A stretch of 52,299 bases of DNA from NCBI GenBank assembly GCA_019234295.1, contig JAFALK010000032.1, positions 1 to 52,299 of the forward strand. The letters run 5' to 3'. Of this stretch, positions 18,071 to 27,586 are shown piece by piece (position 1 is the first letter of the stretch; each line of letters starts with the position of its first letter). The translations under genes were made by a program, and so were the position numbers. The notes beneath the pieces are model-generated. The model ran no database searches. It was not told the origin of the DNA and worked only from the letters and a program-made list of their open reading frames with translations. Source of the stretch: Roseateles sp. Its GTDB lineage: Bacteria > Pseudomonadota > Gammaproteobacteria > Burkholderiales > Burkholderiaceae_C.

Positions 18071-19867
18071 ATGCGAACCTGCTATGCCGGCCAAGTCAGC
18101 GAGAAGCTGCTCGACCAGACCGTGACCCTGATGGGCTGGGCCCATCGCCGCCGCGACCATGGCGGCGTCATCTTCATCGACCTGCGCGATCGCGAAGGCC
18201 TCGTGCAGATCGTCTGCGACCCCGACCGCGCCGAGATGTTCAAGGTGGCCGAAGACGTGCGCAACGAGTTCTGCCTGAAGGTCGTGGGCAAGGTGCGCGC
18301 GCGCCCGGCCGGCACGGAAAACACCAACCTCGTGTCCGGCAAGATCGAGGTGCTCGCCCATGAGCTCGAGGTGCTGAACCCCTCCGTCACGCCCCCGTTC
18401 CAGATCGACGACGAGAACCTCTCGGAGACGACTCGCCTGACGCACCGCGTGCTGGACCTGCGCCGCCCCTACATGCAAAACAACCTGATGCTGCGCTATC
18501 GCGTGGCCATGGAAGTGCGCAAGTTCCTCGACGAGAACGGCTTCGTCGACATCGAGACCCCGATGCTGACCAAGAGCACGCCCGAAGGCGCGCGCGACTA
18601 TCTCGTGCCCAGCCGCGTCCACGATGGCATGTTCTTCGCGCTGCCCCAGTCGCCCCAGCTCTTCAAGCAGCTGCTGATGGTGGCCGGCTTCGACCGCTAC
18701 TACCAGATCACCAAGTGCTTCCGCGACGAGGACCTGCGCGCCGATCGCCAGCCCGAATTCACGCAGATCGATATCGAGACCAGCTTTCTCACCGAGGAAG
18801 AGATCCGCTCGATGTTCGAGGGCATGATCCGTCACGTCTTCCGCAAGGCGCTGAACGTGGAGCTGGGCGAGTACCCGGTGATGAAGTACGCCGAGGCCAT
18901 GCACCGCTTCGGCTCGGACAAGCCCGACCTGCGCGTCAAGCTCGAGTTCACCGAGCTGACCGACGTGATGGCCGACGTGGACTTCAAGGTCTTCTCGACC
19001 CCTGCCACCACGCCGGGTGGCCGCGTGGTTGCGCTGCGCGTGCCGGGTGGTGCGGCCATGAGCCGTGGCGAGATCGACGCCTACACCGAATTCGTCAAAA
19101 TCTACGGCGCGAAGGGCCTGGCCTGGATCAAGGTCAATGAAGTGGCCAAGGGCCGCGAAGGCCTGCAGTCGCCCATCGTCAAGAACCTGCACGACAAGGC
19201 CATTGCCGACATTCTGGCCCGCACCGGCGCCCAGGATGGTGATCTGCTGTTCTTCGGCGCGGACAAGGCCAAGATCGTCAACGACGCCATCGGCGGTCTG
19301 CGCCTGAAGGTCGGCCACAGCGATTTCGGCAAGGCCAACGGCCTGTTCAACGACGTCTGGGCCCCGCTGTGGGTCGTGGACTTCCCGATGTTCGAGCAAG
19401 ACGAGGAGAACAAGCGCTGGGCCGCTGTTCACCACCCGTTCACGGCACCCAAGGATGGCCACGAGGACCTCATGGTTTCCGACCCGGGCAAGTGCATCGC
19501 CAAGGCCTACGACATGGTGCTCAACGGCTGGGAGCTGGGTGGTGGTTCGGTCCGTATCCACCGTGCCGACGTGCAGGCCAAGGTCTTCGAGGCGCTCAAC
19601 ATCAGCCCCGAAGAGCAGCGCATCAAGTTTGGCTTCCTGCTGGACGCCCTGCAGTACGGCGCGCCCCCGCACGGCGGCCTGGCCTTCGGCCTGGACCGCA
19701 TCGTCACCATGATGACCAAGGCTGAGTCCATCCGCGACGTGATCGCGTTCCCCAAGACCCAGCGTGCCCAGTGCCTGCTGACGGGGGCCCCGTCGATGGT
19801 CGACGAGAAGCAGCTGCGCGAACTGCACATTCGTCTGCGCAATCCGGCGGCTGCGGGCAACGCCTGA
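18071..19867 (+). CDS. aspS: Aspartate--tRNA ligase
   Basis: 598-residue bacterial-type class II aminoacyl-tRNA synthetase. The N-terminal OB-fold anticodon-binding domain shows [23 protein letters not shown]. Motif 2 is [20 protein letters not shown], the GAD insertion domain spans roughly residues 280-420, and motif 3 lies in [14 protein letters not shown] near the C-terminus. Whether it is discriminating or also charges tRNA-Asn was not determined here. The gene is followed by an intrinsic terminator. Confidence 0.98.
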   Translation: MRTCYAGQVSEKLLDQTVTLMGWAHRRRDHGGVIFIDLRDREGLVQIVCDPDRAEMFKVAEDVRNEFCLKVVGKVRARPAGTENTNLVSGKIEVLAHELEVLNPSVTPPFQIDDENLSETTRLTHRVLDLRRPYMQNNLMLRYRVAMEVRKFLDENGFVDIETPMLTKSTPEGARDYLVPSRVHDGMFFALPQSPQLFKQLLMVAGFDRYYQITKCFRDEDLRADRQPEFTQIDIETSFLTEEEIRSMFEGMIRHVFRKALNVELGEYPVMKYAEAMHRFGSDKPDLRVKLEFTELTDVMADVDFKVFSTPATTPGGRVVALRVPGGAAMSRGEIDAYTEFVKIYGAKGLAWIKVNEVAKGREGLQSPIVKNLHDKAIADILARTGAQDGDLLFFGADKAKIVNDAIGGLRLKVGHSDFGKANGLFNDVWAPLWVVDFPMFEQDEENKRWAAVHHPFTAPKDGHEDLMVSDPGKCIAKAYDMVLNGWELGGGSVRIHRADVQAKVFEALNISPEEQRIKFGFLLDALQYGAPPHGGLAFGLDRIVTMMTKAESIRDVIAFPKTQRAQCLLTGAPSMVDEKQLRELHIRLRNPAAAGNA

Positions 19868-19890
19868 CGCTGAGAGATGGCGTGAGCTGA

Positions 19891-19917
19891 AAAACGGGCG
19901 CTGCGGCGCCCGTTTTT
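19891..19917 (+). terminator. Rho-independent terminator after aspS
   Basis: An 11-bp stem AAAACGGGCGC / GCGCCCGTTTT with a TGCG loop and a run of five T, 24 bp after the aspS stop. Confidence 0.92.
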
Positions 19918-20141
19918 CTTGGGGTGCGCACGGCTGGGCGCACCTACTCGGAGGTGAAAGGCCTCTGCCAGCCCGGCAAGGGGGGCGTCAAAGGCAAGGT
20001 CTCCGTGGGTGAGGGTGCGCCTGAAGCGCCTGAAGTCAGTCGAATGCCAAAGCACAGGCCTGCCGATCATGGAGGGTGAGCGTCAGAAGCGCTGGTCAGC
20101 GCAGAACCCTCAAGGGAGCCCTTCTTCACGTCCCATTCACC
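19918..20141. other. Intergenic, no gene seen
   Basis: Contains a small inverted repeat (GGTGCGC...GCGCACC, about 19923-19944) directly after the aspS terminator. Open frames here lack family resemblance and plausible starts. The stretch 20207-20464, before the hydroxylase genes, likewise shows no gene. Confidence 0.5.
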
Positions 20142-20206
20142 CCTCTGGAGCAAACCTCTGGAGCAAACCTCTGGAGCGAACCTCTGGAGCGAACCTCTGG
20201 AGGGAA
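20142..20206. repeat. Five 13-bp tandem repeats (CCTCTGGAGCRAA)
   Basis: Five head-to-tail copies: two CCTCTGGAGCAAA, two CCTCTGGAGCGAA and one CCTCTGGAGGGAA. They lie in the 597-bp gap between the aspS terminator and the molybdenum hydroxylase genes, about 260 bp before the start codon. Possibly a protein-binding array or simple slippage. Confidence 0.95.
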
Positions 20207-20464
20207 CGCTGTCCGATTCGCTAGGTACTCTGTCACAGCGCGACACCACTCGTCCCTTTGCCCTTTCGGTGTCATTTTTGTGGGCTCTTGCTGGGGATGC
20301 CATGGCCGCTCTCTGGGCGGCTATTCACCTCTGAACAAGAAAGACCGTCTGTGGCGCACAGCGGCAACGCTCCCCGCTTGAGCTCAGTCTCGACAAGAGT
20401 GGCTTGCCCAGCGAACCGTCCCCCGGCAGACTAGCTCTCTTCTTCAAGTGCAAGAGGTGTCGCG

Positions 20465-20932
20465 ATGATCGAGTTCCAACTCAATGGACGGGCGGTATCG
20501 GTAGATGCGGATGGCGACATGCCGCTGCTCTGGGCGCTGCGCGAGAAGCTGCAGCTGACCGGCACCAAGTTCGGTTGCGGCATGGCCCTGTGCGGTGCCT
20601 GCACCGTTCATGTGGAGGGGCAAGCCACGCGCTCTTGCATCACGCCCGTGGGCAGCGTGGCCGGCAAGAAGGTCACCACCATCGAGGGCATCGGTGCCAG
20701 CTCCGTGGGCAAGGCCGCGCAAAAGGCCTGGATCGCGGTCGACGTGCCGCAATGCGGCTATTGCCAAAGCGGCCAGATCATGAGCGCCTGCTCTTTGTTG
20801 GCCAGCAACAAAAAGCCCAGCGACGCCGACATCGACGCCGCCATGGCCGGCAACATCTGCCGCTGCGGCACCTACAACCAGATCCGCCAAGCGATCCACA
20901 CGGCCGCGGACCAACTGGCCAAGGGAGGCTGA
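20465..20932 (+). CDS. (2Fe-2S) small subunit of a molybdenum hydroxylase (isoquinoline 1-oxidoreductase alpha-like)
   Basis: 155-residue electron-transfer subunit. The N-terminal plant-type ferredoxin domain has Cys at 38, 43 and 46 ([10 protein letters not shown]) and a further Cys in TRSC near 58. The C-terminal helical domain binds the second cluster through CGYCQSGQ and CRCGTY. This two-cluster layout is that of CoxS/IorA/XDH small subunits. The large subunit gene follows after two bases. No FAD subunit gene is present, as in isoquinoline 1-oxidoreductase-type enzymes. Confidence 0.93.
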   Translation: MIEFQLNGRAVSVDADGDMPLLWALREKLQLTGTKFGCGMALCGACTVHVEGQATRSCITPVGSVAGKKVTTIEGIGASSVGKAAQKAWIAVDVPQCGYCQSGQIMSACSLLASNKKPSDADIDAAMAGNICRCGTYNQIRQAIHTAADQLAKGG

Positions 20933-20934
20933 TC

Positions 20935-23058
20935 ATGCTGACCACCCGCCGCGAACTCATCAAGGCCGGAGCAGGCGCCCTGGTCATTGGCTTTGCGCTG
21001 CCGCTGCCCGCACGCCGCGCCATCGCCGCCACGAGCACCTTCACGCCCAGCGCCTGGCTGCGCATTACCCCCGATAACCTCGTGACCGTGATCTGCGGTT
21101 CCTCCGAAATGGGGCAGGGCGTGCTCACGGCCATTCCCATGCTGGTGGCCGAGGAACTCGACGCTGACTGGGCCCAGGTGCGTGTCGAGCAGGCGCCGGC
21201 CGACAAGGCCTACAACAACCCCGCCTTCAACATGCAGGGCACCGGCGGGAGTAGCACCGTCAAGGCCCACTGGATGCCGCTGCGCCAGGCCGGCGCCGCC
21301 GCGCGCGAAATGCTCGTCAGCGCTGCGGCCACGCAGTGGCAACTCGAGCCCGCCAAGCTGCGCACGCAGTCCGGCCGCGTCATCGCGCCCGACGGCCGCA
21401 GCAAGGCCTACGGCGAGCTGATCAACGATGCCGCCGCGCTCAAGGTGCCCGACAAGCCCGTGCTCAAGAAGCCCAAGGACTTCAAGATCCTCGGCAAGCC
21501 CACCAGGCGGCTGGACACGCCTGCCAAGGTCGACGGCTCGGCCCGCTTCGGCATCGACGCGCATGTGGATGGCATGCTCGTCGCCGTGATGGCGCGCGCC
21601 CCGCTGCCCGGCGTCAAGCCACTGCGCTTCGACGCTGACAAGGCCAAGGCCGTCAAGGGCGTGGTTGACGTGATCGCGATCGGCAACGGCGTGGCCGTGC
21701 TGGCTGACGGCTACTGGGCCGCCAAGACCGGCCGCGACGCACTGGCCGTCGAATGGGATCTCCAGGACAAGGGCAAGTTCGGCAGCGACATGCTCGCCGC
21801 CCAGCTGGGCGAGGGCGTCAAGAACGCCAAGGCCATCGCCAAGACCCAGGGCAAGCCCATGGACGCCTTGCCCGCGGGCGCCAAGATGCTCGAGGCCACC
21901 TACGAGGCACCGTACCTGGCCCACGCCTGCATGGAGCCCATGAATTGCCTGGCCTGGGTGCAGGGCGACAAGGTCAGCATCTGGGCCGGCACGCAGGCGC
22001 AAGGACCAGTGCAGATGGTCCTGGCCCAGATGGCGGGCGTGAAGCCCGAGAACATCACCATCAACACGGCCATGCTCGGCGGCGGCTTCGGGCGCCGCTT
22101 TGCGCCCGACTTCACGGCCGACGCGACTGAGCTCTCCAAGCGCAGCGGCAAGCCCGTCAAGCTCATCTACAGCCGCGAGGACGACATGGCGGCGGGCTTT
22201 TATCGGCCGCCCTCGATGGCCCGCTTCCAGGGCGCCGTGGGCAAGGACGGCCGGGCGCTGCTGTGGCGCGCGGACGTGGCCTCGCCCTCGGTCATGGAAG
22301 GCTCGGGCTTCGGCAAGTTGCCGGCCAGCGGCGTGGACGAGGAGGCCGTGACCGGCATTGCCGACCACGGCTACGAGATACCGAACCAGCATGTGGCCTA
22401 CGGCCGGGTGGAGCCACCGGCGCAGGTCTGGTTCTGGCGCTCGGTCGGCCATTCGAGCAACAGCTTCTACACCGAGAGCTTCGTGGACGAGATGGCACAT
22501 GCAGCGGGCGCCGATCCGCTCAAGTTCCGCCTGGCCATGCTCAAGGACAAGCGAGCGCGCGGCGTGCTCGAGCTGGCCGCGGCCAAGGCAGGCTGGGGCA
22601 AGCCCCTGCCCAAGGGCCGCTCCCACGGCATCGCTGTTGCCAACAGCTTCGGCAGCTACGTGGCCGAGGTGGCCGAGGTCTCGGTGGGGGCTGACGGCAC
22701 GCCCAAGGTGCACCACGTCACCGCGGCCGTGGACTGCGGCCTGACGGCCAATCCGCTGACCATCGCGCGCCAGATCGAGAGCAGCATCTGCTACGCGCTT
22801 TCGGCCATGCTCTATGGCCGCATCAGCTTCGAGGGCGGGCGCGTGCAGCAAAGTAACTTCCACGACTACCCGGTCGTGCGCATGCCAGAGATGCCTGCTG
22901 TGGCGGTGCACATCGTGCCCAGCGAGGAAAAACCCGGCGGCATCGGCGAGCCCGGCACGCCGCCTCTGGCGCCAGCGGTGTGCAATGCCATCTTCGCCGC
23001 CACGGGCAAGCGCATCCGCAAGCTGCCGCTGGACACGGCGCTGCTGAAGACCGCCTGA
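20935..23058 (+). CDS. Molybdopterin-binding large subunit of a xanthine dehydrogenase-family hydroxylase (IorB-like)
   Basis: 707 residues starting with a Tat signal (TTRRELIKAGAGALVIGFAL...ARRAIA), so the enzyme is probably exported folded to the periplasm. The molybdenum-cofactor domains show GSSEMGQGVLTAIPML, GTGGSSTVKAHW, GGGFGRRFAPDF and the catalytic Glu (about 672) in GGIGEPGTPPLAPA. The length is close to that of single-chain IorB proteins. The natural substrate (an aldehyde or N-heterocycle) cannot be told. No cytochrome c subunit or XdhC-like maturation gene is adjacent, so the electron acceptor and cofactor insertion must come from elsewhere. Confidence 0.9.
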   Translation: MLTTRRELIKAGAGALVIGFALPLPARRAIAATSTFTPSAWLRITPDNLVTVICGSSEMGQGVLTAIPMLVAEELDADWAQVRVEQAPADKAYNNPAFNMQGTGGSSTVKAHWMPLRQAGAAAREMLVSAAATQWQLEPAKLRTQSGRVIAPDGRSKAYGELINDAAALKVPDKPVLKKPKDFKILGKPTRRLDTPAKVDGSARFGIDAHVDGMLVAVMARAPLPGVKPLRFDADKAKAVKGVVDVIAIGNGVAVLADGYWAAKTGRDALAVEWDLQDKGKFGSDMLAAQLGEGVKNAKAIAKTQGKPMDALPAGAKMLEATYEAPYLAHACMEPMNCLAWVQGDKVSIWAGTQAQGPVQMVLAQMAGVKPENITINTAMLGGGFGRRFAPDFTADATELSKRSGKPVKLIYSREDDMAAGFYRPPSMARFQGAVGKDGRALLWRADVASPSVMEGSGFGKLPASGVDEEAVTGIADHGYEIPNQHVAYGRVEPPAQVWFWRSVGHSSNSFYTESFVDEMAHAAGADPLKFRLAMLKDKRARGVLELAAAKAGWGKPLPKGRSHGIAVANSFGSYVAEVAEVSVGADGTPKVHHVTAAVDCGLTANPLTIARQIESSICYALSAMLYGRISFEGGRVQQSNFHDYPVVRMPEMPAVAVHIVPSEEKPGGIGEPGTPPLAPAVCNAIFAATGKRIRKLPLDTALLKTA

Positions 23059-23129
23059 GTGCGCTGAAAAAAATGAGTGATGCCCAAGAAGCGAGCGGGC
23101 GCGGCGCCTGAGGCCGCACTTTGCTCGCT

Positions 23130-24758
23130 ATGCTTGCGTCTGTGAACGCAAGAACTGGTCTCAAGGACATCAAGGCGGCTGCCGGGCAGTCGCACGTCAA
23201 GGCGCGCTGGGAGCGCATCGTCATGCGCCGCCCGGGTCTGGCGCTGCCGCTGCTGCTGCGCGTGGTCATGCAGCGCGACGATGCGCATGCGGCCGGCCAG
23301 GCGCTTCTGGGCGTCTTCTTTGTGCTGGAACGCTGGGGGCGCGCCGCCGAGCTGCAGGGCGACCTCGAAGCCGCCCTTGCCCTGGCGCGGCAGAAGAAGC
23401 AGTTTGCCGATGCCGCCGAGCTCTCCGAGGCCCTGGCGCGCTTGCACTACCAGCGCGGCGACTACGCCCAGGCCTGCATCGCCTGGAGCGAGAGCCTCGA
23501 CTGGGCGCCCGACGAATCCCGAGTGGCCTGCTCGGCCCGCGTCGGTATTGCCCACCTTTGCTATGCGCTCGGCGAGTGGGCGCGCGGCGGCCGGGTGGTG
23601 GATCAGGCCGAGCTGCACTACCCCGATCTCAAAAGCGACGCCTACTTGCGCGCCAAGATCGCGCTGAACCGCGCCGCCACCCTGCGCGTGACCCAGGGCC
23701 CGTATGCGGCCCTGCCGGCCCTGCGTGAGGCGCTGGCTGCGGCGCAACAGGCCGGTCACCGCGACTACCAGGCCGAGGCGATCTGGCACCACGCCAAGTG
23801 TGCGCGCGACAGCGGCGAGCTGGTGCTGGCCGAGCAACTGGCCACGCAGTCGCTGCGCCTGGCCCGTGCCTGCGGCTACCGCTGGCTGCAGGGCCAGGCG
23901 GCGCTGCTGCTGTCCGAGCTGCATTCCGACGACGCCGCGCTCGACTGGGCCTCTCAGGCCATGGACATGGCCGAGGCCATCCAGTCTCGCTCGCTGCAGG
24001 CTGCCGTGCACGCCCGGCTGGCCGACCTGATGCGCGAGCGTGGCGAGCTGGGGCCTTCGTGGCATCACCAGCAGCAGCGCCAGCGTCTGGAGGCCACGCT
24101 GGAGCAGGGCCAGGTGCCAGCGCGCCTGGAGGCGCTGGCCCGCTTCGATACGGATCCTCACGGCGCCGATGCGCTGCTGCTGGCGCTGGACAACGAAAAC
24201 TTCGTGCTCGCGCGCGAGGGCGATTTCGAGGCGGTCTGGGCTTCGCTGCGTCCGCGCCTGGTCGAGGCCCTGGGTCTGCTCGACGCGCAGCTCTGGTGGG
24301 ATCGCTCCCACACCGGCTCCTACGCCTGCCTGCCCATGGGCCCGAGTCTGTCTGGCGAGCAACTGAAGAGTTACTTCGGCGGCTTGCCGCACCGCATCTC
24401 CGAGCCGCCCTCGCGCTTTGAGCTGACGCTGCAGCAAGGCGGCAAGCCCGCGGCCCTGCTGTGGCTGCTGCGCCCGCCCGGCGGCGTGTGGTCGCACGCC
24501 GATTCGGTCCGCGCCCAGCGGCTGGCCGCCTTGATCGAGAAGCTGCTCGATCAGCTCGCCTCCAGCCAGGCGAGCCAGCAGCGGCTCGAGCAAGCCCTGG
24601 GCGGCGTGGCCGAGCTCGTGCTCGCCGCGCGCAAGCTCGTCAAACGGCTGGAGACGGTGCCGATGGACGCCCAGGCCCTGCGCGACGAAGCCAGTGGGCT
24701 GCTCGATGGGGCCTCGAAGCTGGAAGCCTTCTGCCTGGCTCTGCTGAAGAAGCCGTGA
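23130..24758 (+). CDS. TPR-like helical repeat protein of unknown function
   Basis: About 542 residues, cytoplasmic (no signal or membrane segment). Residues about 60-320 are consecutive helical hairpins with the TPR-like spacing of Ala, Leu and Tyr (for example AELSEALARLHYQRGDYAQACIAW). Residues about 340-470 look like an alpha/beta sensor-type domain, possibly a degenerate GAF. The C-terminus is a Gln/Leu-rich coiled coil. The ATG at 23130 is chosen over a TTG three codons earlier. It overlaps the GTG of nudB by four bases. I do not recognise a named family; a signalling or scaffold role is only a guess. Confidence 0.7.
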   Translation: MLASVNARTGLKDIKAAAGQSHVKARWERIVMRRPGLALPLLLRVVMQRDDAHAAGQALLGVFFVLERWGRAAELQGDLEAALALARQKKQFADAAELSEALARLHYQRGDYAQACIAWSESLDWAPDESRVACSARVGIAHLCYALGEWARGGRVVDQAELHYPDLKSDAYLRAKIALNRAATLRVTQGPYAALPALREALAAAQQAGHRDYQAEAIWHHAKCARDSGELVLAEQLATQSLRLARACGYRWLQGQAALLLSELHSDDAALDWASQAMDMAEAIQSRSLQAAVHARLADLMRERGELGPSWHHQQQRQRLEATLEQGQVPARLEALARFDTDPHGADALLLALDNENFVLAREGDFEAVWASLRPRLVEALGLLDAQLWWDRSHTGSYACLPMGPSLSGEQLKSYFGGLPHRISEPPSRFELTLQQGGKPAALLWLLRPPGGVWSHADSVRAQRLAALIEKLLDQLASSQASQQRLEQALGGVAELVLAARKLVKRLETVPMDAQALRDEASGLLDGASKLEAFCLALLKKP

Positions 24759-25198
24759 CGGCGCCGCCCTACAAGATCCCCGAGTCCGTGCTCGTCGTCA
24801 TCTACACGCCCGAGCTGGAGGTGCTGATGATCGAGAGGGCCGACAAGCCCGGCTACTGGCAATGCGTGACCGGCTCCAAGGACAGGCTGGACGAGCCTTT
24901 GCTCGACACCGCCCGGCGTGAGGTGCAGGAAGAGACCGGCATCACGGGCGGCGTGCTGCGCGATTGGCGGCTGTCCAATGTCTACGAGATCTACCCCATC
25001 TGGCGACACCGTTACGCCCCCGGCGTCACGCACAACACGGAGCATGTCTTCGGCCTCACCGTGCCGGCCGGCACGCCCGTGACGCTGGCGCCGCGCGAGC
25101 ACTTGCAATACCGCTGGCTGCCCTGGCGCGAGGCGGCCGATCTTTGTTTCTCACCTTCGAACGCCGAGGCCGTTCTCCAATTGCCGCAATTCGTGTAG
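24755..25198 (+). CDS. nudB: Dihydroneopterin triphosphate diphosphatase (Nudix)
   Basis: 147-residue Nudix hydrolase removing pyrophosphate from dihydroneopterin triphosphate in folate synthesis. The Nudix box is TGSKDRLDEPLLDTARREV followed by QEETGI, with the one-residue longer GX6E spacing familiar in betaproteobacterial NudB. The preceding YWQCV is also typical. The GTG at 24755 overlaps the upstream stop (GTGA) and gives MTAPPYKIPESVLVVI. It begins the nudB-EEP-clsB series. Confidence 0.9.
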   Translation: MTAPPYKIPESVLVVIYTPELEVLMIERADKPGYWQCVTGSKDRLDEPLLDTARREVQEETGITGGVLRDWRLSNVYEIYPIWRHRYAPGVTHNTEHVFGLTVPAGTPVTLAPREHLQYRWLPWREAADLCFSPSNAEAVLQLPQFV

Positions 25199-25209
25199 GG
25201 TTGCTGTTC

Positions 25210-26016
25210 ATGTCGAGACCTGCTTTTCGCAACTCGGTCCAGGGGCCGCTGTCGAGCCTGCTGAGCCCTTACTTGCGTGTGGCCACCTACAACATCCACA
25301 AGGGGGTGCGTGGCCTGGGCCTGAACAAGCGGCTGGAGATCCACAACCTGGGTCTCGGCGTTGAAGCGCTGGACGCCGATCTCGTTTTCCTGCAAGAAGT
25401 GCGCCGATTCCACCATGGCGACGCAAAGACTTTCGATCACACCTGGTTCGGCTGGCCCGACCAGGAGCAGGCCGACTACCTGGCGCCCGAAGGCTACGAG
25501 GTGGCCTATCGCAGCAATGCCTACACCGACGGCGGCGAGCACGGCAACGCGCTGCTCTCGCGCTGGCGCATCGGCGAGATCGGGCATCACGACGTGTCCG
25601 ACCATCCCTTCGAGCAGCGCGGCTTGCTGCACGTGCCCATCCAGTGGCATGGGATCGAGGTTCACACCATCTGCGCCCACCTGGGCCTGATCCACTCGAG
25701 CCGCGTGCGCCAGATCGAACGCCTGGGTCGCTTCATCGAGACGCATGTGCCGCCCAAGGCGCTGCTCGTGATCGCCGGCGACTTCAACGACTGGGGCGAG
25801 AAGCTGGACGGCCCCATGCACGGCCTGGGACTGAGCCGTGCGCGCTCGCCCTCGGGATCGCGGCACGCCACGTTCCCCTCGCGCCTGCCCTTCTTCACGA
25901 TGGACCGCGTCTACACCCGCGGTATGTCCTGCGTGAGCGTGCAGGTGCCCAAGGGAGTGGCCTGGTCGCGCATGTCCGACCATCTCCCGCTCATCGCCGA
26001 GTTCGAGCTCAGCTGA
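25210..26016 (+). CDS. Endonuclease/exonuclease/phosphatase family protein
   Basis: 268-residue EEP-fold metal-dependent phosphodiesterase. The ordered motifs are VATYNIHKGVRG (catalytic Asn), LQEVRRF (metal-binding Glu), HTICAHLGLI, AGDFNDWG and SDHLPLIAEF with the final Asp-His pair. The substrate could be DNA or a phospholipid-type phosphodiester. Its start is 11 bp after nudB, and its stop overlaps the clsB start (TGATG). The pairing with a cardiolipin synthase gene suggests a lipid-related role, which is inference. Confidence 0.9.
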   Translation: MSRPAFRNSVQGPLSSLLSPYLRVATYNIHKGVRGLGLNKRLEIHNLGLGVEALDADLVFLQEVRRFHHGDAKTFDHTWFGWPDQEQADYLAPEGYEVAYRSNAYTDGGEHGNALLSRWRIGEIGHHDVSDHPFEQRGLLHVPIQWHGIEVHTICAHLGLIHSSRVRQIERLGRFIETHVPPKALLVIAGDFNDWGEKLDGPMHGLGLSRARSPSGSRHATFPSRLPFFTMDRVYTRGMSCVSVQVPKGVAWSRMSDHLPLIAEFELS

Positions 26017-27293
26017 TGGCGCGCCGCAGCAGCGCCCGCCGCGGTCTGAGCAACTGGTACGGGCCAGCACGTCCGGAATTCAGCGGTGCCAACGAGGCGA
26101 AGCTGCTGCGTGGCGGCGACGAACTCTTCCCGCAGATGATCGAGTGCATCCGCTCGGCGCGCGACGAGGTCTGGCTTGCCACCTACATCTTCAACCGCGA
26201 TGCGGCCGGCGAAGCCCTGCTCGCGGCCCTGTTGGCGGCCGCCCGGCGCGGCGTGCGGGTGAGGGTGGTCGTGGACGGCTTCGGCTCCAAGGCTAGCGTG
26301 GCCTGGCTGCGCGAGCAGACCAAGCCCACCACCCTCGCCCTGGCCATCTTTCGGCCCATCGGACGCTGGTGGAGCTGGCTGCAGCCGGGCCAGTTGCGCC
26401 GCCTGCATCAAAAGCTTTGCGTGATCGACGGCGAGCGGGCCTTCGTGGGTGGCGTCAATCTGGTCGACGACCGCATCGACCTGCGCCACGGGCCCAGCGA
26501 CGCCCCGCGCCTGGATTTCTCCGTGGCCCTGCGCGGTCGCATCGTTGAGCCGGTGGAGCAGGCTGCGCGTGCGGTCTGGAGCCGGGCCTGGCTAGGCCGC
26601 GATTTCGGGGAGGAGCTGCTGGGCGTCGTGCGCAGCCCCGAGCCCGTGCGCCGTGTGCGCCGCTTGCTGCGCGGCCTGCGCATGCCGCGCGGCCGCGGCG
26701 CTTCGGCCGAAGGGCTGCCACCCGTGTGCGCAGCCTTCGTGCTGCGCGACAACCTGCGTCAGCGCCGCACGATCGAACATGCCTACATCGAGGCCATCCG
26801 TGCCGCCGAGGTGAGCGTGGACCTCATCACGCCGTACTTCTACCCAGGCCGGTCCTTCCGCCGTGCCTTGCGCCAGGCGGCGCAGCGCGGCGTGCGCGTG
26901 CGCCTGCTGCTGCAGGGCAAGGTGGACTATCTGCTCGCGGGCATGGCCGCGCATGCGCTTTACGTCGAGCTGCTGAGCCACGGCGTCCAGATCTTCGAGT
27001 ACACGCCCGCGTGGCTGCATGCCAAGGTCTGCGTGGTGGACGGGCATTGGGCGACGGTGGGCAGCTCCAACATCGATCCGCTCTCGCTGCTGCTCAATCT
27101 CGAGGCCAACGTCATCGTCCTCGACGACGCCTTCGCGGGCCAGCTCCAAAACGAGTTCGAGCGCGCGGTCGAACAATCCGCGCAGGTCCAAATGAGCGGC
27201 CGCAGTGGCTGGCGCCACGTGCTGAGCCGCGCGTTCGTTGCCTGGGTGGCCTATGTGTACTTGCGCGTAGCCGGGGCGACGGGGCGTTACTGA
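26016..27293 (+). CDS. clsB: Cardiolipin synthase B (phospholipase D family)
   Basis: 425-residue phospholipase D-superfamily enzyme condensing phospholipids at the inner membrane. Two HKD motifs are visible: LHQKLCVIDGERAFVGGVN near 130-148 and LHAKVCVVDGHWATVGSSN near 331-349, both with His-x-Lys-x4-Asp. There is no N-terminal membrane pair, which distinguishes ClsB from ClsA. The C-terminus is basic and hydrophobic. The ATG at 26016 overlaps the upstream stop. Confidence 0.93.
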   Translation: MARRSSARRGLSNWYGPARPEFSGANEAKLLRGGDELFPQMIECIRSARDEVWLATYIFNRDAAGEALLAALLAAARRGVRVRVVVDGFGSKASVAWLREQTKPTTLALAIFRPIGRWWSWLQPGQLRRLHQKLCVIDGERAFVGGVNLVDDRIDLRHGPSDAPRLDFSVALRGRIVEPVEQAARAVWSRAWLGRDFGEELLGVVRSPEPVRRVRRLLRGLRMPRGRGASAEGLPPVCAAFVLRDNLRQRRTIEHAYIEAIRAAEVSVDLITPYFYPGRSFRRALRQAAQRGVRVRLLLQGKVDYLLAGMAAHALYVELLSHGVQIFEYTPAWLHAKVCVVDGHWATVGSSNIDPLSLLLNLEANVIVLDDAFAGQLQNEFERAVEQSAQVQMSGRSGWRHVLSRAFVAWVAYVYLRVAGATGRY

Positions 27294-27541
27294 GCCGCTC
27301 ACTGCAACTCCGGATTTCAAGTCAGCCCCGCACGCCGCAGTGGTCTTTTCTCGCACTGCGCACATTGGTAATAGTCACTGCGAATACGAGGACCGAAGGC
27401 GTTTACGCGCACGCCTGTCTGGAGAAAATGGGGCCGCGGACATCGTGGCTCAGGGGCGATGGGCGTCGAAGGCTCAGGCTTTCGGCCGGTGGGCAGTCCT
27501 TCAGAGAAGGGGCGGAGCCGGATATAGGTAAGTGAAGAAAG

Positions 27542-27567
27542 AAATGGCGCCGTTTGGCGCCATTTTT
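27542..27567. terminator. Terminator shared by clsB and hutH
   Basis: A 10-bp perfect stem AAATGGCGCC / GGCGCCATTT with a GTTT loop and T-rich flanks on both strands. It lies between the convergent clsB and hutH genes and could act in both directions. The 248 bp between clsB and this hairpin contain no gene that I recognise. Confidence 0.88.
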
Positions 27568-27586
27568 ATTTGCTGAGCCGGAGCAC

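Noticed and set aside
20872..22911. 679-codon minus-strand frame opposite the hydroxylase large subunit
   Set aside because: Shadow frame of a high-GC gene; the plus strand carries clear cofactor-binding motifs and a Tat signal.
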